Shown one piece after another: positions 1 to 8,777 of a stretch of 64,000 bases of DNA. This DNA is from Flavobacterium agricola (GTDB lineage: Bacteria > Bacteroidota > Bacteroidia > Flavobacteriales > Flavobacteriaceae): contig NZ_CP081495.1 in the NCBI RefSeq assembly GCF_025919725.1, positions 2,480,001 to 2,544,000 of the forward strand, written 5' to 3'. Below the pieces are notes generated by a model. That model was not told where the DNA came from. It did not search any database and was given only the letters and a program-made list of their open reading frames with translations. The position numbers and the translations under genes are program-made. The stretch's first letter is position 1, and each line of letters opens with the position of its first letter.

Positions 1-1
1 A

Positions 2-151
2 GTATGCGATTTTGATGCCCGCAATGATGCCGTCCTTATATATGGCGTTGTTGGAATTCCTACAAACTTTTTAATCGATGAAAAAGGAATTATAATTGCT
101 AAGGATGTTAAAGGAAAAGAATTAGAAAAAATGCTAGTCACATTATTATAA
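2..151 (+). CDS. C-terminal fragment of a TlpA/ResA-like thioredoxin-fold protein
   Basis: The window opens inside a reading frame whose last 49 codons are visible and end at TAA. The fragment contains a GIPTNFLID segment, the cis-proline strand typical of thioredoxin-like redoxins of the TlpA/ResA/AhpC-TSA group, followed by a DEKG turn and a short helix ending KGKELEKML. The active-site CxxC and the N-terminus lie outside the window, so redox activity cannot be judged. The family usually acts in the periplasm in cytochrome maturation or as a thiol reductase. The call rests on a short segment only. Confidence 0.6.
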   Translation, partial: VCDFDARNDAVLIYGVVGIPTNFLIDEKGIIIAKDVKGKELEKMLVTLL

Positions 152-321
152 TATAATCAATCTAGCTTTTTAATCAGAATATTTTATTCTTTTTTTATGA
201 TTTTTTAGTTCAATTTTTAATAAAAAATAAGTATTTTCACGGTTTCCAAAGTAAGGTTAAGCCATAACGTATAAAATAACCCCAACTAACGAAAAAACTG
301 AAATTTATAAAATACATTTAA

Positions 322-1041
322 ATGTCTGATTTTCATATTGCTGATTTAATTAACCCCGAGTTTTATATTAACTTAGAAATTGGTGGCGTTCCGATAGGAA
401 TTTATGTAGTACTTTTCATCATTTTTGCAGAAACCGGATTATTCGCGGGTTTCTTTTTGCCTGGTGATAGCTTACTTTTTCTTTCAGGAATTTATTCGAC
501 CGAATTATTAAACACCATTTATGTAATTGAAACAGACAGCCCAGCGCTAACCGATTTTTTAAATGTTACCTGCGTGGCAAGTTTAGTTGCTTTGGCCGGT
601 ATTTTAGGAAATACCTTTGGCTATTGGTTCGGAAAAAAATCAGGAACATATTTATATACCAAAGAAGATACGTTTTGGTTTAAGAAAAAGTATTTAATAG
701 AATCTAAAGTTTTTTACGACAAACACGGTGGGCGTGCCATTGTAATTGCGCGTTTTTTACCAATTATCAGAACCTTTGCTCCAATTATTGCCGGAATTGT
801 AAAAATGGAACGCAAACGTTTTATGTTTTACAACATTATTAGCTCAATTTTATGGGCATTCACCTTAATTTTTGCCGGACATTATTTAAACGAAATTTTT
901 AAATCTCAGTTTGATATCAACTTAAAAGATTTTATTGAAGTAATTATTATCATCATTGTAATTATAACAACTGTACCTTTTGTGGTAAATTACTTTAAGC
1001 GTAAAAAAGAAATTAAAAACGAAGAACAAAATAAAGAATAA
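322..1041 (+). CDS. DedA family (SNARE-associated / VTT domain) membrane protein
   Basis: An inner-membrane protein of 239 residues. It has the DedA hallmarks: an acidic re-entrant segment with ETGLFAGFFLPGD at about residues 37-49, and the basic motif RFLPIIRTFAPIIAG at about 144-158. Hydrophobic stretches lie near 25-60, 82-103, 150-190 and 205-225, and the tail is short and Lys/Glu-rich. DedA proteins are linked to lipid carrier (undecaprenyl phosphate) translocation and membrane homeostasis; the exact substrate here is an inference. The ATG follows an AT-rich leader with no Shine-Dalgarno sequence. The gene stands alone and ends at a strong intrinsic terminator. Confidence 0.9.
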   Translation: MSDFHIADLINPEFYINLEIGGVPIGIYVVLFIIFAETGLFAGFFLPGDSLLFLSGIYSTELLNTIYVIETDSPALTDFLNVTCVASLVALAGILGNTFGYWFGKKSGTYLYTKEDTFWFKKKYLIESKVFYDKHGGRAIVIARFLPIIRTFAPIIAGIVKMERKRFMFYNIISSILWAFTLIFAGHYLNEIFKSQFDINLKDFIEVIIIIIVIITTVPFVVNYFKRKKEIKNEEQNKE

Positions 1042-1070
1042 AAAAAATCGATCCACCGGATCGATTTTTT
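1042..1070 (+). terminator. Rho-independent terminator after the DedA gene
   Basis: A 9-bp perfect stem (1046-1054 with 1058-1066) and a 3-nt loop, flanked by an A run and followed by T runs. It starts directly at the DedA stop codon. Its T tail also supplies the TTTG of the putative mtgA promoter. Confidence 0.85.
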
Positions 1071-1100
1071 GTTTTTTAATCTAAAATTGCTATAAATTTG
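1068..1100 (+). promoter_or_regulatory. Putative Bacteroidota-type promoter of mtgA
   Basis: TTTG at 1068-1071 and TAAATTTG at 1093-1100, separated by 21 nt, match the Bacteroidota sigma-ABfr consensus (TTTG, about 19-21 nt, TAnnTTTG). The -7 element ends 19 nt before the mtgA ATG. The -33 element lies in the T tail of the upstream terminator. Confidence 0.55.
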
Positions 1101-1119
1101 GACCATATTTTACACATTC

Positions 1120-1851
1120 ATGAAAGCACTTTTAAAGCGCAAAAACAAAGCAAATAAGCAACCTAAAACATTTTTTCAGCGTGTAAAAAGCTGGGTTGTT
1201 TTTTGCATCAAATGGTTTTTTATCCTAAGCATTGCTTCGGTTATTTTCTTCCGGTTTGTTCCGGTTCCTTTTACACCATTAATGGTAAGCCGAGCTATTG
1301 ATAATGTTTTAGCAGGCGAAAAAATTGTTTGGAGCCACGATTGGGTTCCTTTATCCGAAATTTCTCCCAACCTTCAATTAGCTGTAATTGCCAGCGAAGA
1401 TAATTTGTTTTTATCCCACAACGGATTCGATTTTAAAGCAATCGAAAAAGCGATTGAAACCAATAAAAAAGGCAAACGCATTGTTGGTGGTAGCACCATT
1501 AGCCAACAAACCGCAAAAAATGTTTTTTTGTGGCAAGGGCGTAGCTTTATCCGTAAAGGATTTGAAGTTTATTTTACCGCTTTAATCGAAATTTTCTGGA
1601 GTAAAGAACGTATTATGGAAGTTTACCTAAATTCTATAGAAATGGGTAATGGCGTTTATGGCGCTCAAGCTGCTGCCAAGCATTGGTACGGCAAACCAGC
1701 AAGTAAATTAACCAAGTACGAAGCGGCAGGCATAGCAGCTATTTTGCCTAATCCGCGTAAATTTAAAGCCAGCAATTCATCTTCTTACATCAATCGTCGT
1801 AAAGATAAAATTGTTCGTTTAATGGGCTATGTTGGGCCGCTAAAATATTAA
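1120..1851 (+). CDS. mtgA: Monofunctional biosynthetic peptidoglycan transglycosylase
   Basis: A GT51 glycosyltransferase of 243 residues that polymerises lipid II into glycan strands on the outer face of the inner membrane. A basic cytoplasmic N-terminus (about 1-25) is followed by one membrane anchor (about 26-45). The catalytic domain has ASEDNLFLSHNGFD with the catalytic Glu at about 93, GGSTISQQ at about 123-130, the KERIMEVYLN helix and the GVYGAQAAAKHWYGK segment. There is no transpeptidase domain, and the length fits MtgA rather than a class A PBP. The next gene starts about 40 nt downstream, so they may be cotranscribed. Confidence 0.93.
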   Translation: MKALLKRKNKANKQPKTFFQRVKSWVVFCIKWFFILSIASVIFFRFVPVPFTPLMVSRAIDNVLAGEKIVWSHDWVPLSEISPNLQLAVIASEDNLFLSHNGFDFKAIEKAIETNKKGKRIVGGSTISQQTAKNVFLWQGRSFIRKGFEVYFTALIEIFWSKERIMEVYLNSIEMGNGVYGAQAAAKHWYGKPASKLTKYEAAGIAAILPNPRKFKASNSSSYINRRKDKIVRLMGYVGPLKY

Positions 1852-1892
1852 TGTAACAAAACGCGTTTTCTGCCTACTAATACAATAAAAAC

Positions 1893-2687
1893 ATGAAAGC
1901 GCACGAAGTTGATTATATTATTTATGGGGATGAAATGCAATACGTTGAAATTGAATTAGATCCTCGTGAAATTGTATTTGCAGAACCCGGTGGTTTTATG
2001 ATGATGGACGATGGCATTAAAATGCAAACCATTTTTGGCGATGGATCAAGTCAAGATTCAGGCATTTTTGGTAAAATTCTTTCAGCAGGTAAACGAATGA
2101 TAACCGGCGAAAGCATGTTTATGACCGCATTCGAAAACAATACTCACAACAAGCGCAAAGTTGCTTTTGCATCTCCATATCCAGGTAAAATAATTCCGAT
2201 TGATTTAAATGAGTTTGGCGGCAAGTTTATTTGCCAAAAAGATGCTTTTTTATGTGCCGCTAAAGGCGTTTCTATTGGTATTGAATTTAATAAAAAAATT
2301 GGCACTGGGCTTTTTGGTGGCGAAGGTTTTATTATGCAAAAGTTAGAAGGCGATGGTAAAGCATTTATTCATGCTGGCGGAACTTTAGCTCGTAAAGAAC
2401 TTAAAGCTGGAGAAGTTTTAAAAATTGATACCGGATGTTTGGTTGGTTTTACCAAAAACATTTCGTATAACATTCAGTTTATTGGTGGAATCAAAAATTC
2501 TATTTTTGGTGGAGAAGGATTGTTTTTTGCAACCTTAACCGGCCCCGGAACAGCTTACGTACAATCGTTACCATTTAGCCGTTTGGCCGATCGTATTCTT
2601 GCTAATGCACCAAGTGCTGGAGGTAAAAGTACGGGTGAAGGAAGCGTTTTGGGCGGATTAGGCAGATTGCTAGACGGGGATAAATAA
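1893..2687 (+). CDS. TIGR00266 / AIM24 family protein
   Basis: A soluble protein of 264 residues with repeated Gly-rich beta segments (for example GTGLFGGEGFIMQKLEGDG and NSIFGGEGLFFATLTGPG), as expected of the AIM24/TIGR00266 beta-sandwich family. No signal peptide or membrane segment is visible. The C-terminus is Gly/Ser-rich, a common feature in this family. The biochemical function is unknown; members are widespread in bacteria and related to a mitochondrial biogenesis factor. The frame is intact and full length. It follows mtgA closely on the same strand. Confidence 0.85.
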   Translation: MKAHEVDYIIYGDEMQYVEIELDPREIVFAEPGGFMMMDDGIKMQTIFGDGSSQDSGIFGKILSAGKRMITGESMFMTAFENNTHNKRKVAFASPYPGKIIPIDLNEFGGKFICQKDAFLCAAKGVSIGIEFNKKIGTGLFGGEGFIMQKLEGDGKAFIHAGGTLARKELKAGEVLKIDTGCLVGFTKNISYNIQFIGGIKNSIFGGEGLFFATLTGPGTAYVQSLPFSRLADRILANAPSAGGKSTGEGSVLGGLGRLLDGDK

Positions 2688-2726
2688 TTTTTGTATATTT
2701 ATTCCAAATAAAGCCAATCGCTATTT

Positions 2727-3172
2727 ATGAAAGTTAAAAGCAAACGCGATCCGTATATTGTATTTATCATTCTCGGATTTATAGTTTTTTTTGCCTCGGT
2801 TGTAATTTCCGAAATAAAAATTAAAGGCTGGAATACCACCATGTTTATCGATATAGTTATTTTGGTAATCATGCTGGCTTTTTTGGTATGTTGTTATTTT
2901 ATAACATACACCGTAACTCCAAAATTTATTAGCTATCGCATTGCTTTTTTTTACGAAGAAATTCCTTTAAATAGCATCCGAAGCATTGAAATTGGTACAA
3001 CCATGTGGGCAGGTTTTAAACCGGCATTTGCACGCAAAGGTTTAATTATTCGTTATAATACGTACGATGAGGTTTATATTAGCCGCGTAAACAAGCGTTA
3101 TTTTTAGAACAAATAAAAAAATACAAACCCGATGTGTATTTTATAGATAAAAGAAAAAAAGGCGAGCAGTAG
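2727..3172 (+). CDS. PH domain-containing membrane protein (frameshift near the C-terminus)
   Basis: A small protein with two N-terminal membrane segments (about residues 10-28 and 38-62) and a bacterial PH-like domain (TPKFISYRIAFFYEEIPLNSIRSIEIG, then GLIIRYNTYDEVYIS). The uninterrupted frame stops at 3107 (126 aa). The natural ending lies one frame over, reading KQALFLEQIKKYKPDVYFID and stopping at 3170-3172. The family normally ends with an ISPxxKxxFxexLkxxNP-type helix, so one A is probably missing from the short A run at 3089-3091. The corrected stop lies inside the terminator hairpin. The function of this family is not established. Confidence 0.7.
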
Positions 3173-3184
3173 CTCGCCTTTTTT
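3161..3184. terminator. Bidirectional terminator between the PH protein and the MFS gene
   Basis: A 7-bp G/C-rich stem (GGCGAGC with GCTCGCC) and 4-nt loop, with A and T runs on either side, lying between convergent genes. The corrected PH-protein stop codon falls in the hairpin. Confidence 0.85.
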
Positions 3185-4352
3185 ATATTATTTTATGTTT
3201 GTTATATAAAGGTTTAGAAATAAACCAATAAAATGCCAAGGTTGTTAATATAAGTACCGCTCCGCTTATAAAAATAGCATGATAACCAAAGGCATGAGCT
3301 ACTTTACCAGAAACTACCATGCCGATACCAATTCCTAAATCATAAAAAGTAAAGAATGTAGAATTTGCTGTTCCTCGTTTTTCAGGTTTGGCCAAGTTTA
3401 TAAATAAGTTTTGAAAAATTGGGCTTAAAACCCCATAACTTAAACCTATAAAAAAAGCGGAAATGAAAAAGATGTTTTTTGATGTAGCAAAGCCAAAAGC
3501 AAATAAGCTTATAGCTAATAATATTAAGGAAAAGGCCATTAATTTATGCATATGCCCTCGGTCTAATAATTTACCAGCAAATAAGCGAGATAATGTCATG
3601 CCAACTGCCATAAATAAAAAGAACCAACCGGTATTTTCAACCTGCAATTGTTTGCCGTACAAGGCAGCAAACGCATAAAAAGAACCGTAGCACATTGCAA
3701 TTCCAAGCAAGTTAATACCAACCGGAATAGCTTTTAATAAAATAAAGCGATCTAAAGAAATAGGAGCCTTTTCAGGATCTGGTTCACGGTGTGGTACTTT
3801 TATAAACCAAGCTAACACTAAAGAAAGGAATCCAAAAAACGTTGCGGCATAAAAATTTACTTCTACCGGATAATATTCATACATCAGTAAACCCAACATG
3901 GGGCCAATTGCCATAGATAAGGTTGAGGTTAGTCCGTAATAACCAATTCCTTCGCCACGCTTTTCAGACGGAATAATATCAATGGTTAAGGTGCTATTTG
4001 CTGTAGTAGTTGTGCTCCAAGTAAACCCCTGAAGTACACGAATTAAAACTAAAATAAATAAGGTACTTGCAACCATATAACCGTAAAATAAAACGGTAAA
4101 AAGTATTAACGAGTAAATTAATATTTTTTTTCTAGGAAACGTATCTACCAAATACCCCGAAAACGGACGTAATACCAAGGCGGCAATAATATAGCTTGCT
4201 AAAATTAAACCAGTTTCCTCATCATTAGTTCCAAATTCGGTGCTTACAAAAAACGGCATTACCGAACCAACTAAGTAAAAAGCAAAAGCAATTAAAAAGC
4301 TAGAAGAACAACTTAAAATAAAGTTAGCTGTCCAAAGTTTTGGTGGGGTCAT
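3183..4352 (-). CDS. MFS transporter
   Basis: A 12-TM major facilitator of 389 residues. Hydrophobic segments are spaced along the whole protein. The loop between TM2 and TM3 reads GYLVDTFPRKKILI, the MFS motif A equivalent, and the second half has a matching GKLLDRGHMHKL. A Ser/Thr-rich segment near TM4 (WSTTTTANSTL) may line the pore. The substrate cannot be told from sequence; relatives include drug exporters and sugar or arabinose efflux-like permeases. It lies downstream of asd on the same strand, with a hairpin between them, so it may have its own promoter. Confidence 0.88.
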   Translation of the reverse strand: MTPPKLWTANFILSCSSSFLIAFAFYLVGSVMPFFVSTEFGTNDEETGLILASYIIAALVLRPFSGYLVDTFPRKKILIYSLILFTVLFYGYMVASTLFILVLIRVLQGFTWSTTTTANSTLTIDIIPSEKRGEGIGYYGLTSTLSMAIGPMLGLLMYEYYPVEVNFYAATFFGFLSLVLAWFIKVPHREPDPEKAPISLDRFILLKAIPVGINLLGIAMCYGSFYAFAALYGKQLQVENTGWFFLFMAVGMTLSRLFAGKLLDRGHMHKLMAFSLILLAISLFAFGFATSKNIFFISAFFIGLSYGVLSPIFQNLFINLAKPEKRGTANSTFFTFYDLGIGIGMVVSGKVAHAFGYHAIFISGAVLILTTLAFYWFISKPLYNKHKII

Positions 4353-4366
4353 AGTTTTAAATAGAA

Positions 4367-4400
4367 GAAAAGTTTCTAATCAATATTAGAAACTTTTCTG
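4367..4400 (-). terminator. Hairpin terminator after asd
   Basis: A perfect 15-bp stem (4367-4381 with 4386-4400) and a 4-nt loop, just past the asd stop codon on the minus strand. The T tail is weak, so it could also act as a 3' stabiliser or attenuator before the MFS gene. Confidence 0.65.
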
Positions 4401-4409
4401 TAAAATTTA

Positions 4410-5399
4410 TTATAATAAATTGTTTGCAACTAAATATTCAGCAATCTGAATGGTATTGGTTGATGCACCCTTACGAAGGTTATCGGCAACAATCCAAAGG
4501 TTTAACGTTTTAGGTTGGCTGTCATCTCTGCGAATACGGCCAACAAAAACATCATTTTTTCCTTCTGCATCCAATGGCATCGGATATTCAAATTCCTTAA
4601 TGTTATCTTTTACGGTTACGCCCGGTGTGTTTTCTAAAATAGTACGAACTTCGTTTAAATCAAAATCGGTATTAAATTCTACATTTACCGCTTCAGAATG
4701 CCCGCCAACAACCGGAATACGAACAGCAGTTGCTGTTACAGCAATAGTTGCATCGTTTAATATTTTTTGTGTTTCGCGTACCAATTTCATTTCTTCCTTG
4801 GTATAACCATTATCTTCAAAGACATCACATTGTGGAATTGCATTGCGGTGAATTTGGTAGTTGTACGCGCGTTCTCCTTCAATACCTTGGTATTCGTTTT
4901 CTAATTGTTGCACCGCTTTTACTCCTGTTCCGGTAATTGATTGGTAGGTAGAAACAACCAAACGTTTAATACCGTATTTTTTATGTAACGGAGCTAAAGC
5001 CATAACCAATTGAATGGTTGAGCAATTTGGATTGGCAATAATTTTATCTGATGTAGTTAATGCATCTGCATTAATTTCTGGAACAATTAATTTTTTGCTT
5101 GTATCCATACGCCATGCTGATGAATTATCAATAACGGTAATACCAGCTTCAGCAAATTTCGGAGCCCATTCTAACGAGGTAGTTCCACCAGCCGAAAATA
5201 AGGCAACATCAGGTTTCATTTCAACCGCTGTTTGTAATCCTACAACTTTGTACTTCTTTTCCTTAAACGTAACTTCCTTACCAACAGAACGTTCTGAGGC
5301 AACGGGAATTAATTCGGTTAACGGAAAATTTCTTTCGGCAAGTACTTGCAACATCACTTCGCCCACCATACCAGTGGCACCAACAACGGCTACTTTCAT
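4410..5399 (-). CDS. asd: Aspartate-semialdehyde dehydrogenase
   Basis: It catalyses NADPH-dependent reduction of aspartyl phosphate to aspartate semialdehyde, the branch point to lysine/diaminopimelate, threonine and methionine. The protein has 329 residues. The nucleotide-binding GATGMVG lies at 7-13, the nucleophile is Cys126 in NPNCSTIQ, and the catalytic His is about 234 in GGHSEAV. The full length fits the family and the start is an ATG. It is divergent from the purine nucleoside phosphorylase gene. Confidence 0.96.
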   Translation of the reverse strand: MKVAVVGATGMVGEVMLQVLAERNFPLTELIPVASERSVGKEVTFKEKKYKVVGLQTAVEMKPDVALFSAGGTTSLEWAPKFAEAGITVIDNSSAWRMDTSKKLIVPEINADALTTSDKIIANPNCSTIQLVMALAPLHKKYGIKRLVVSTYQSITGTGVKAVQQLENEYQGIEGERAYNYQIHRNAIPQCDVFEDNGYTKEEMKLVRETQKILNDATIAVTATAVRIPVVGGHSEAVNVEFNTDFDLNEVRTILENTPGVTVKDNIKEFEYPMPLDAEGKNDVFVGRIRRDDSQPKTLNLWIVADNLRKGASTNTIQIAEYLVANNLL

Positions 5400-5664
5400 A
5401 TTAAATTAATGTTTATTTAAAATTATTCTAATTCTATGCAAAAATATACAAATTATAGTGCCGATTACGTACTTTTTTTAAATTTTATATTTTTTTTAAA
5501 GGTTTGATTATTAAAGGATTATTTTTATATATCTTATATTTTAGTTCGTATATTTATTATGTATTTATTTTTTTGATAAGCTTGTAAACAGATTCATATT
5601 CAAAAGCACATTTATCAGTTTTATATGTAATTTTATCCGTAATTTAGAAGTTAAATTGAGTATC

Positions 5665-6477
5665 ATGGTTGAGAAAATAAATGAAGCTGTAAAATATATT
5701 ATTGATTGTATTAAAGAAGTTCCTGATTTTGCTATTGTACTCGGTAGTGGTTTAAAAAAATTGGTAGATGAGGTTCAGAATCCAATTGTTATTCCGTATC
5801 AAAATATTCCGCATTTTCCGGTAAGCACGGTACAAGGCCATGGTGGTGATTTAATTTTTGGAACCTTAGCCGGGAAAAAAGTTTTAATGATGTCTGGAAG
5901 ATTTCATTATTACGAAGGATATGATATGCAAACGGTTACTTTTCCAATTCGTGTTTTTGGCGTTTTAGGTATAAAAAATATTATTTTATCTAACGCTTCG
6001 GGCGGAGTAAATGATGCCCATAAAGTTGGCGATGTAATGCTTATTACAGACCATATTAATTTTTTACCCGAGCATCCGTTACGCGGTAAAAATATTGATG
6101 CTTGGGGACCAAGATTTGTTGATATGTCACAACCTTATGATGCTGAATTTCTAAAAGCTGCCGTTCAGTTTTGTGAACAAAATAAGATAAAAGTACATCA
6201 GGGGGTTTATTTGGCACTTTCTGGCCCAACTTTTGAAACGCCTGCCGAATATGGCATGGTTAAAAACTTTGGAGCAGATGCTGTAGGAATGAGCACCGTA
6301 CCCGAAGTTATTGTTGCCAAACATATGAATTTGCGAGTTTTTGCGTTATCTGTTATAACCGATTTAGGTGGTCCTAATTTGCAAAATCCGGTTTCGCACG
6401 ATGAGGTATTGCAAGCAGCAGATACGGCCATGCCAAAGGTTATTCAAATTGTGCAACATATTGTTAAAACAAGTTAA
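5665..6477 (+). CDS. Purine nucleoside phosphorylase (PNP-I, inosine/guanosine type)
   Basis: A cytoplasmic enzyme that splits purine nucleosides with phosphate into base and ribose-1-phosphate. It has GSG at about 27-29 (phosphate loop), STVQGHGG, SGRFHYYEGYDMQ, NASGGVN, SGPTFETPAEYGM (nucleoside site) and a final VITDLGG segment, matching trimeric PNPs of about 270 residues. An in-frame TTG lies three codons upstream, but I choose the ATG at 5665. The 265-nt gap upstream is AT-rich and is shared with the divergent asd gene. Confidence 0.93.
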   Translation: MVEKINEAVKYIIDCIKEVPDFAIVLGSGLKKLVDEVQNPIVIPYQNIPHFPVSTVQGHGGDLIFGTLAGKKVLMMSGRFHYYEGYDMQTVTFPIRVFGVLGIKNIILSNASGGVNDAHKVGDVMLITDHINFLPEHPLRGKNIDAWGPRFVDMSQPYDAEFLKAAVQFCEQNKIKVHQGVYLALSGPTFETPAEYGMVKNFGADAVGMSTVPEVIVAKHMNLRVFALSVITDLGGPNLQNPVSHDEVLQAADTAMPKVIQIVQHIVKTS

Positions 6478-6555
6478 AAACGATTTATTCTACTTGTTAT
6501 ATATAATATTTTAACCAATTTGGTAGTTACTAATTTAAATTTAAAAAACTATAAA

Positions 6556-7005
6556 ATGAAAAAAGTTATTTTATTTTCTTTCGTTGCATCTTTTGCTTTA
6601 TTAAGCTGTAAAAAAAATGATGCTAATGCAAACGCAGAAGAAGTTGTTGTTGAAGAAGTTGTTGCTGTACCAGATGGAAGCAATGCAGAAACTGCATTAG
6701 ATTGGGCAGGAACTTACACGGCAACTTTGCCATGTGCAGATTGTCCGGGTATTAACGCAACGGTTGTTTTAAATGATGACAACACGTTTGAAGTTACTTA
6801 CGATTATATTGACAATCCAACAAACAAGTTAGTTGATAAAGGTACATTTACTTGGTTTAATAACGGAAACGCTATTGAAACTACGGGAGATGGAGAAAGA
6901 GCTAAATACAAAGTTATCGAAAATGGTTTAGTGCAATTAGATCAAGATGGTAACGAAGTTGTTTCTGACATGAAAGAATTATATGTTTACAAAAAACAAA
7001 AATAA
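6556..7005 (+). CDS. NlpE-like copper-resistance-type lipoprotein
   Basis: A 149-residue lipoprotein. The signal peptide ends in the lipobox ALLSC at about residue 18, which predicts lipidation. An acidic Ala/Glu/Val linker follows, then the NlpE N-terminal domain with WAGTYTATLPCADCPGINATV carrying the CxxC pair, followed by beta strands. In E. coli NlpE senses envelope stress and copper; in Bacteroidota the role is mostly untested. The longest frame begins 12 codons earlier at a GTG/ATG-like site, but the ATG at 6556 gives the proper signal peptide. It ends at a bidirectional terminator. Confidence 0.88.
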   Translation: MKKVILFSFVASFALLSCKKNDANANAEEVVVEEVVAVPDGSNAETALDWAGTYTATLPCADCPGINATVVLNDDNTFEVTYDYIDNPTNKLVDKGTFTWFNNGNAIETTGDGERAKYKVIENGLVQLDQDGNEVVSDMKELYVYKKQK

Positions 7006-7008
7006 AAT

Positions 7009-7036
7009 AAAAAAGAGCCGTAAGGCTCTTTTTTAT
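7009..7036. terminator. Bidirectional terminator between the NlpE-like gene and recJ
   Basis: Stem AGAGCC/GGCTCT with a 4-nt loop, extended by flanking A and T runs, between convergent genes. Confidence 0.85.
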
Positions 7037-7037
7037 T

Positions 7038-8723
7038 TTAGTTAATATCTCGTAAACGGAGTTGTAACGAAACTTTTCCTCTAAATTCATTTTCTTCTAC
7101 AGAATATACCGCGTTAAACGGTAGCCCCGAATTTATTACGGTTATTTTATCTGCTAAATTAAAACCGATTGCTTTTACGGTTTGAGAATCGCTTTGTTTA
7201 AGTAGAACCGAAAGATGTTCTTTAGTTTTACCCATTGGTTGTGCTGGTGCCGCCGCATAAATATTTTCAGTTATAAAAAGCGGATGCATATTTTCTGGAC
7301 CGAATGGTTCGAATTGTTTTAAAAGACGCAAATTTTTGTCGGTTATTTCATTAAAGTTAATTACTGCATCAATTTCTAATTCAGGTTCTTTCCAATCTTC
7401 CTGCATCGTATTTTTTACAACTTCCTCAAAAGCATTTTTAAATGCTTCATATTTATTTTCTTCAATAGTTAATCCGGCAGCATACATGTGCCCGCCAAAC
7501 TGAATAATATGTTCAGAACAAGCTAATAAAGCATTGTAAACGTCAAAATTTTTAACCGATCGGGCAGAAGCAGCCAATTTATCGCCGCTTTTGGTAAAAA
7601 CCAAAGTTGGTCTGTAATACGTTTCGGTTAATCGAGAAGCTACAATACCAATAACGCCTTTATGCCAACGTTCATGATAAACCACGGTTGCAGCATTATT
7701 TTGCTCCTTGTTTTCTTTAATTTGCAATAAAGCATCTTTTGTTATTTCCTGATCTTTTGTACGGCGCTCTTGGTTGTATTGTTCTATTTCATTTGCTGCA
7801 ATGCCTGCATCTAACGCATCAAATTTGGTTAATAATTCTACAGCATAAATACCTTGTTTCATTCTTCCGGCAGCATTAATTCTTGGCGCTACGGTAAAAA
7901 CAATATCTGTTATAGTGTAATAAGCTTTTTGCCCTTTTAAAATAGCTTTGATTCCAGGACGTGGGTTTTTATTAATAACCTGCATGCCGTAATGCGCTAA
8001 AATTCTATTTTCGCCAGTTATAGGAACAATATCTGCACCAATGGCGGTTGCTACCAAATCTAAATACGGAATTAAATCTGAAATAGTTAAATTAAAATAC
8101 GGGGCTAAGGCTTGAATTAGTTTAAAACCAACACCGCAACCACAAAGTTCTTTATACGGATAAGCGCAATCTTTTCGTTTTGGATCTAAAACTGCAACTG
8201 CATCTGGAATTTGTTCGCCCGGGCGATGATGATCGCCAATAATAAAATCAATATTTTTACTTTTAGCATACGCAACATGTTCTATTGATTTGATGCCGCA
8301 ATCTAAAGCAATAATTAAGCTTATTTCGTTATCCGATGCAAAATCAATACCAGTGTACGAAACACCATAACCTTCGGCATAACGATCGGGAATATAGGTG
8401 CAAATCTGATCGGAATGGTTTTGTAAAAAAGAGGAAACCAGAGCAACGGCGGTTGTTCCGTCCACATCATAATCTCCAAAAACCATAATGCGTTCGTTAT
8501 TTTGTAACGCTTTTAAAATACGGTTTACGGCCAAATCCATATCTTTCATTAAATACGGATCGTGCAAGTTTTTTAAATCAGGTCTAAAAAAATCTCGTGC
8601 CTTGTCAAATGTATCAATACCACGCTGAATTAGCAAAGTTGCAATAAGTTGGTCAACACCAAGTTGTTGCATTAATGTTTTTGTTTTTTGAGGATCAGCA
8701 GCAGGTTTTAATGTCCAACGCAT
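7038..8723 (-). CDS. recJ: Single-stranded-DNA-specific exonuclease RecJ
   Basis: A 5'-3' ssDNA exonuclease used in recombination and base-excision/mismatch repair. The protein has 561 residues. DHH-family metal sites are visible: DYDVDGT at about 84-90 (motif I), a conserved ALDCG at about 139-143, DHHRPG at about 164-169 (motif III) and a later DPKRKDC. The DHHA1 domain follows with GGHMYAAGL, then the C-terminal OB-like domain near 455-555. The length is normal and the frame intact. Confidence 0.95.
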   Translation of the reverse strand: MRWTLKPAADPQKTKTLMQQLGVDQLIATLLIQRGIDTFDKARDFFRPDLKNLHDPYLMKDMDLAVNRILKALQNNERIMVFGDYDVDGTTAVALVSSFLQNHSDQICTYIPDRYAEGYGVSYTGIDFASDNEISLIIALDCGIKSIEHVAYAKSKNIDFIIGDHHRPGEQIPDAVAVLDPKRKDCAYPYKELCGCGVGFKLIQALAPYFNLTISDLIPYLDLVATAIGADIVPITGENRILAHYGMQVINKNPRPGIKAILKGQKAYYTITDIVFTVAPRINAAGRMKQGIYAVELLTKFDALDAGIAANEIEQYNQERRTKDQEITKDALLQIKENKEQNNAATVVYHERWHKGVIGIVASRLTETYYRPTLVFTKSGDKLAASARSVKNFDVYNALLACSEHIIQFGGHMYAAGLTIEENKYEAFKNAFEEVVKNTMQEDWKEPELEIDAVINFNEITDKNLRLLKQFEPFGPENMHPLFITENIYAAAPAQPMGKTKEHLSVLLKQSDSQTVKAIGFNLADKITVINSGLPFNAVYSVEENEFRGKVSLQLRLRDIN

Positions 8724-8741
8724 AATTTATAGGGAAAAAAA

Positions 8742-8762
8742 AGTTAGAACTTAGTTCTAACT
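8742..8762 (-). terminator. Hairpin terminator after the OsmC-family gene
   Basis: A 9-bp perfect stem (8742-8750 with 8754-8762) and 3-nt loop, flanked by A/T runs, just downstream of the OsmC-family stop on the minus strand and upstream of recJ. Confidence 0.7.
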
Positions 8763-8777
8763 TTAATATATTTTTTA

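Noticed and set aside
5656..5664. TTG start for the purine nucleoside phosphorylase
   Set aside because: An ATG lies three codons downstream and fits the family; nothing favours the TTG.
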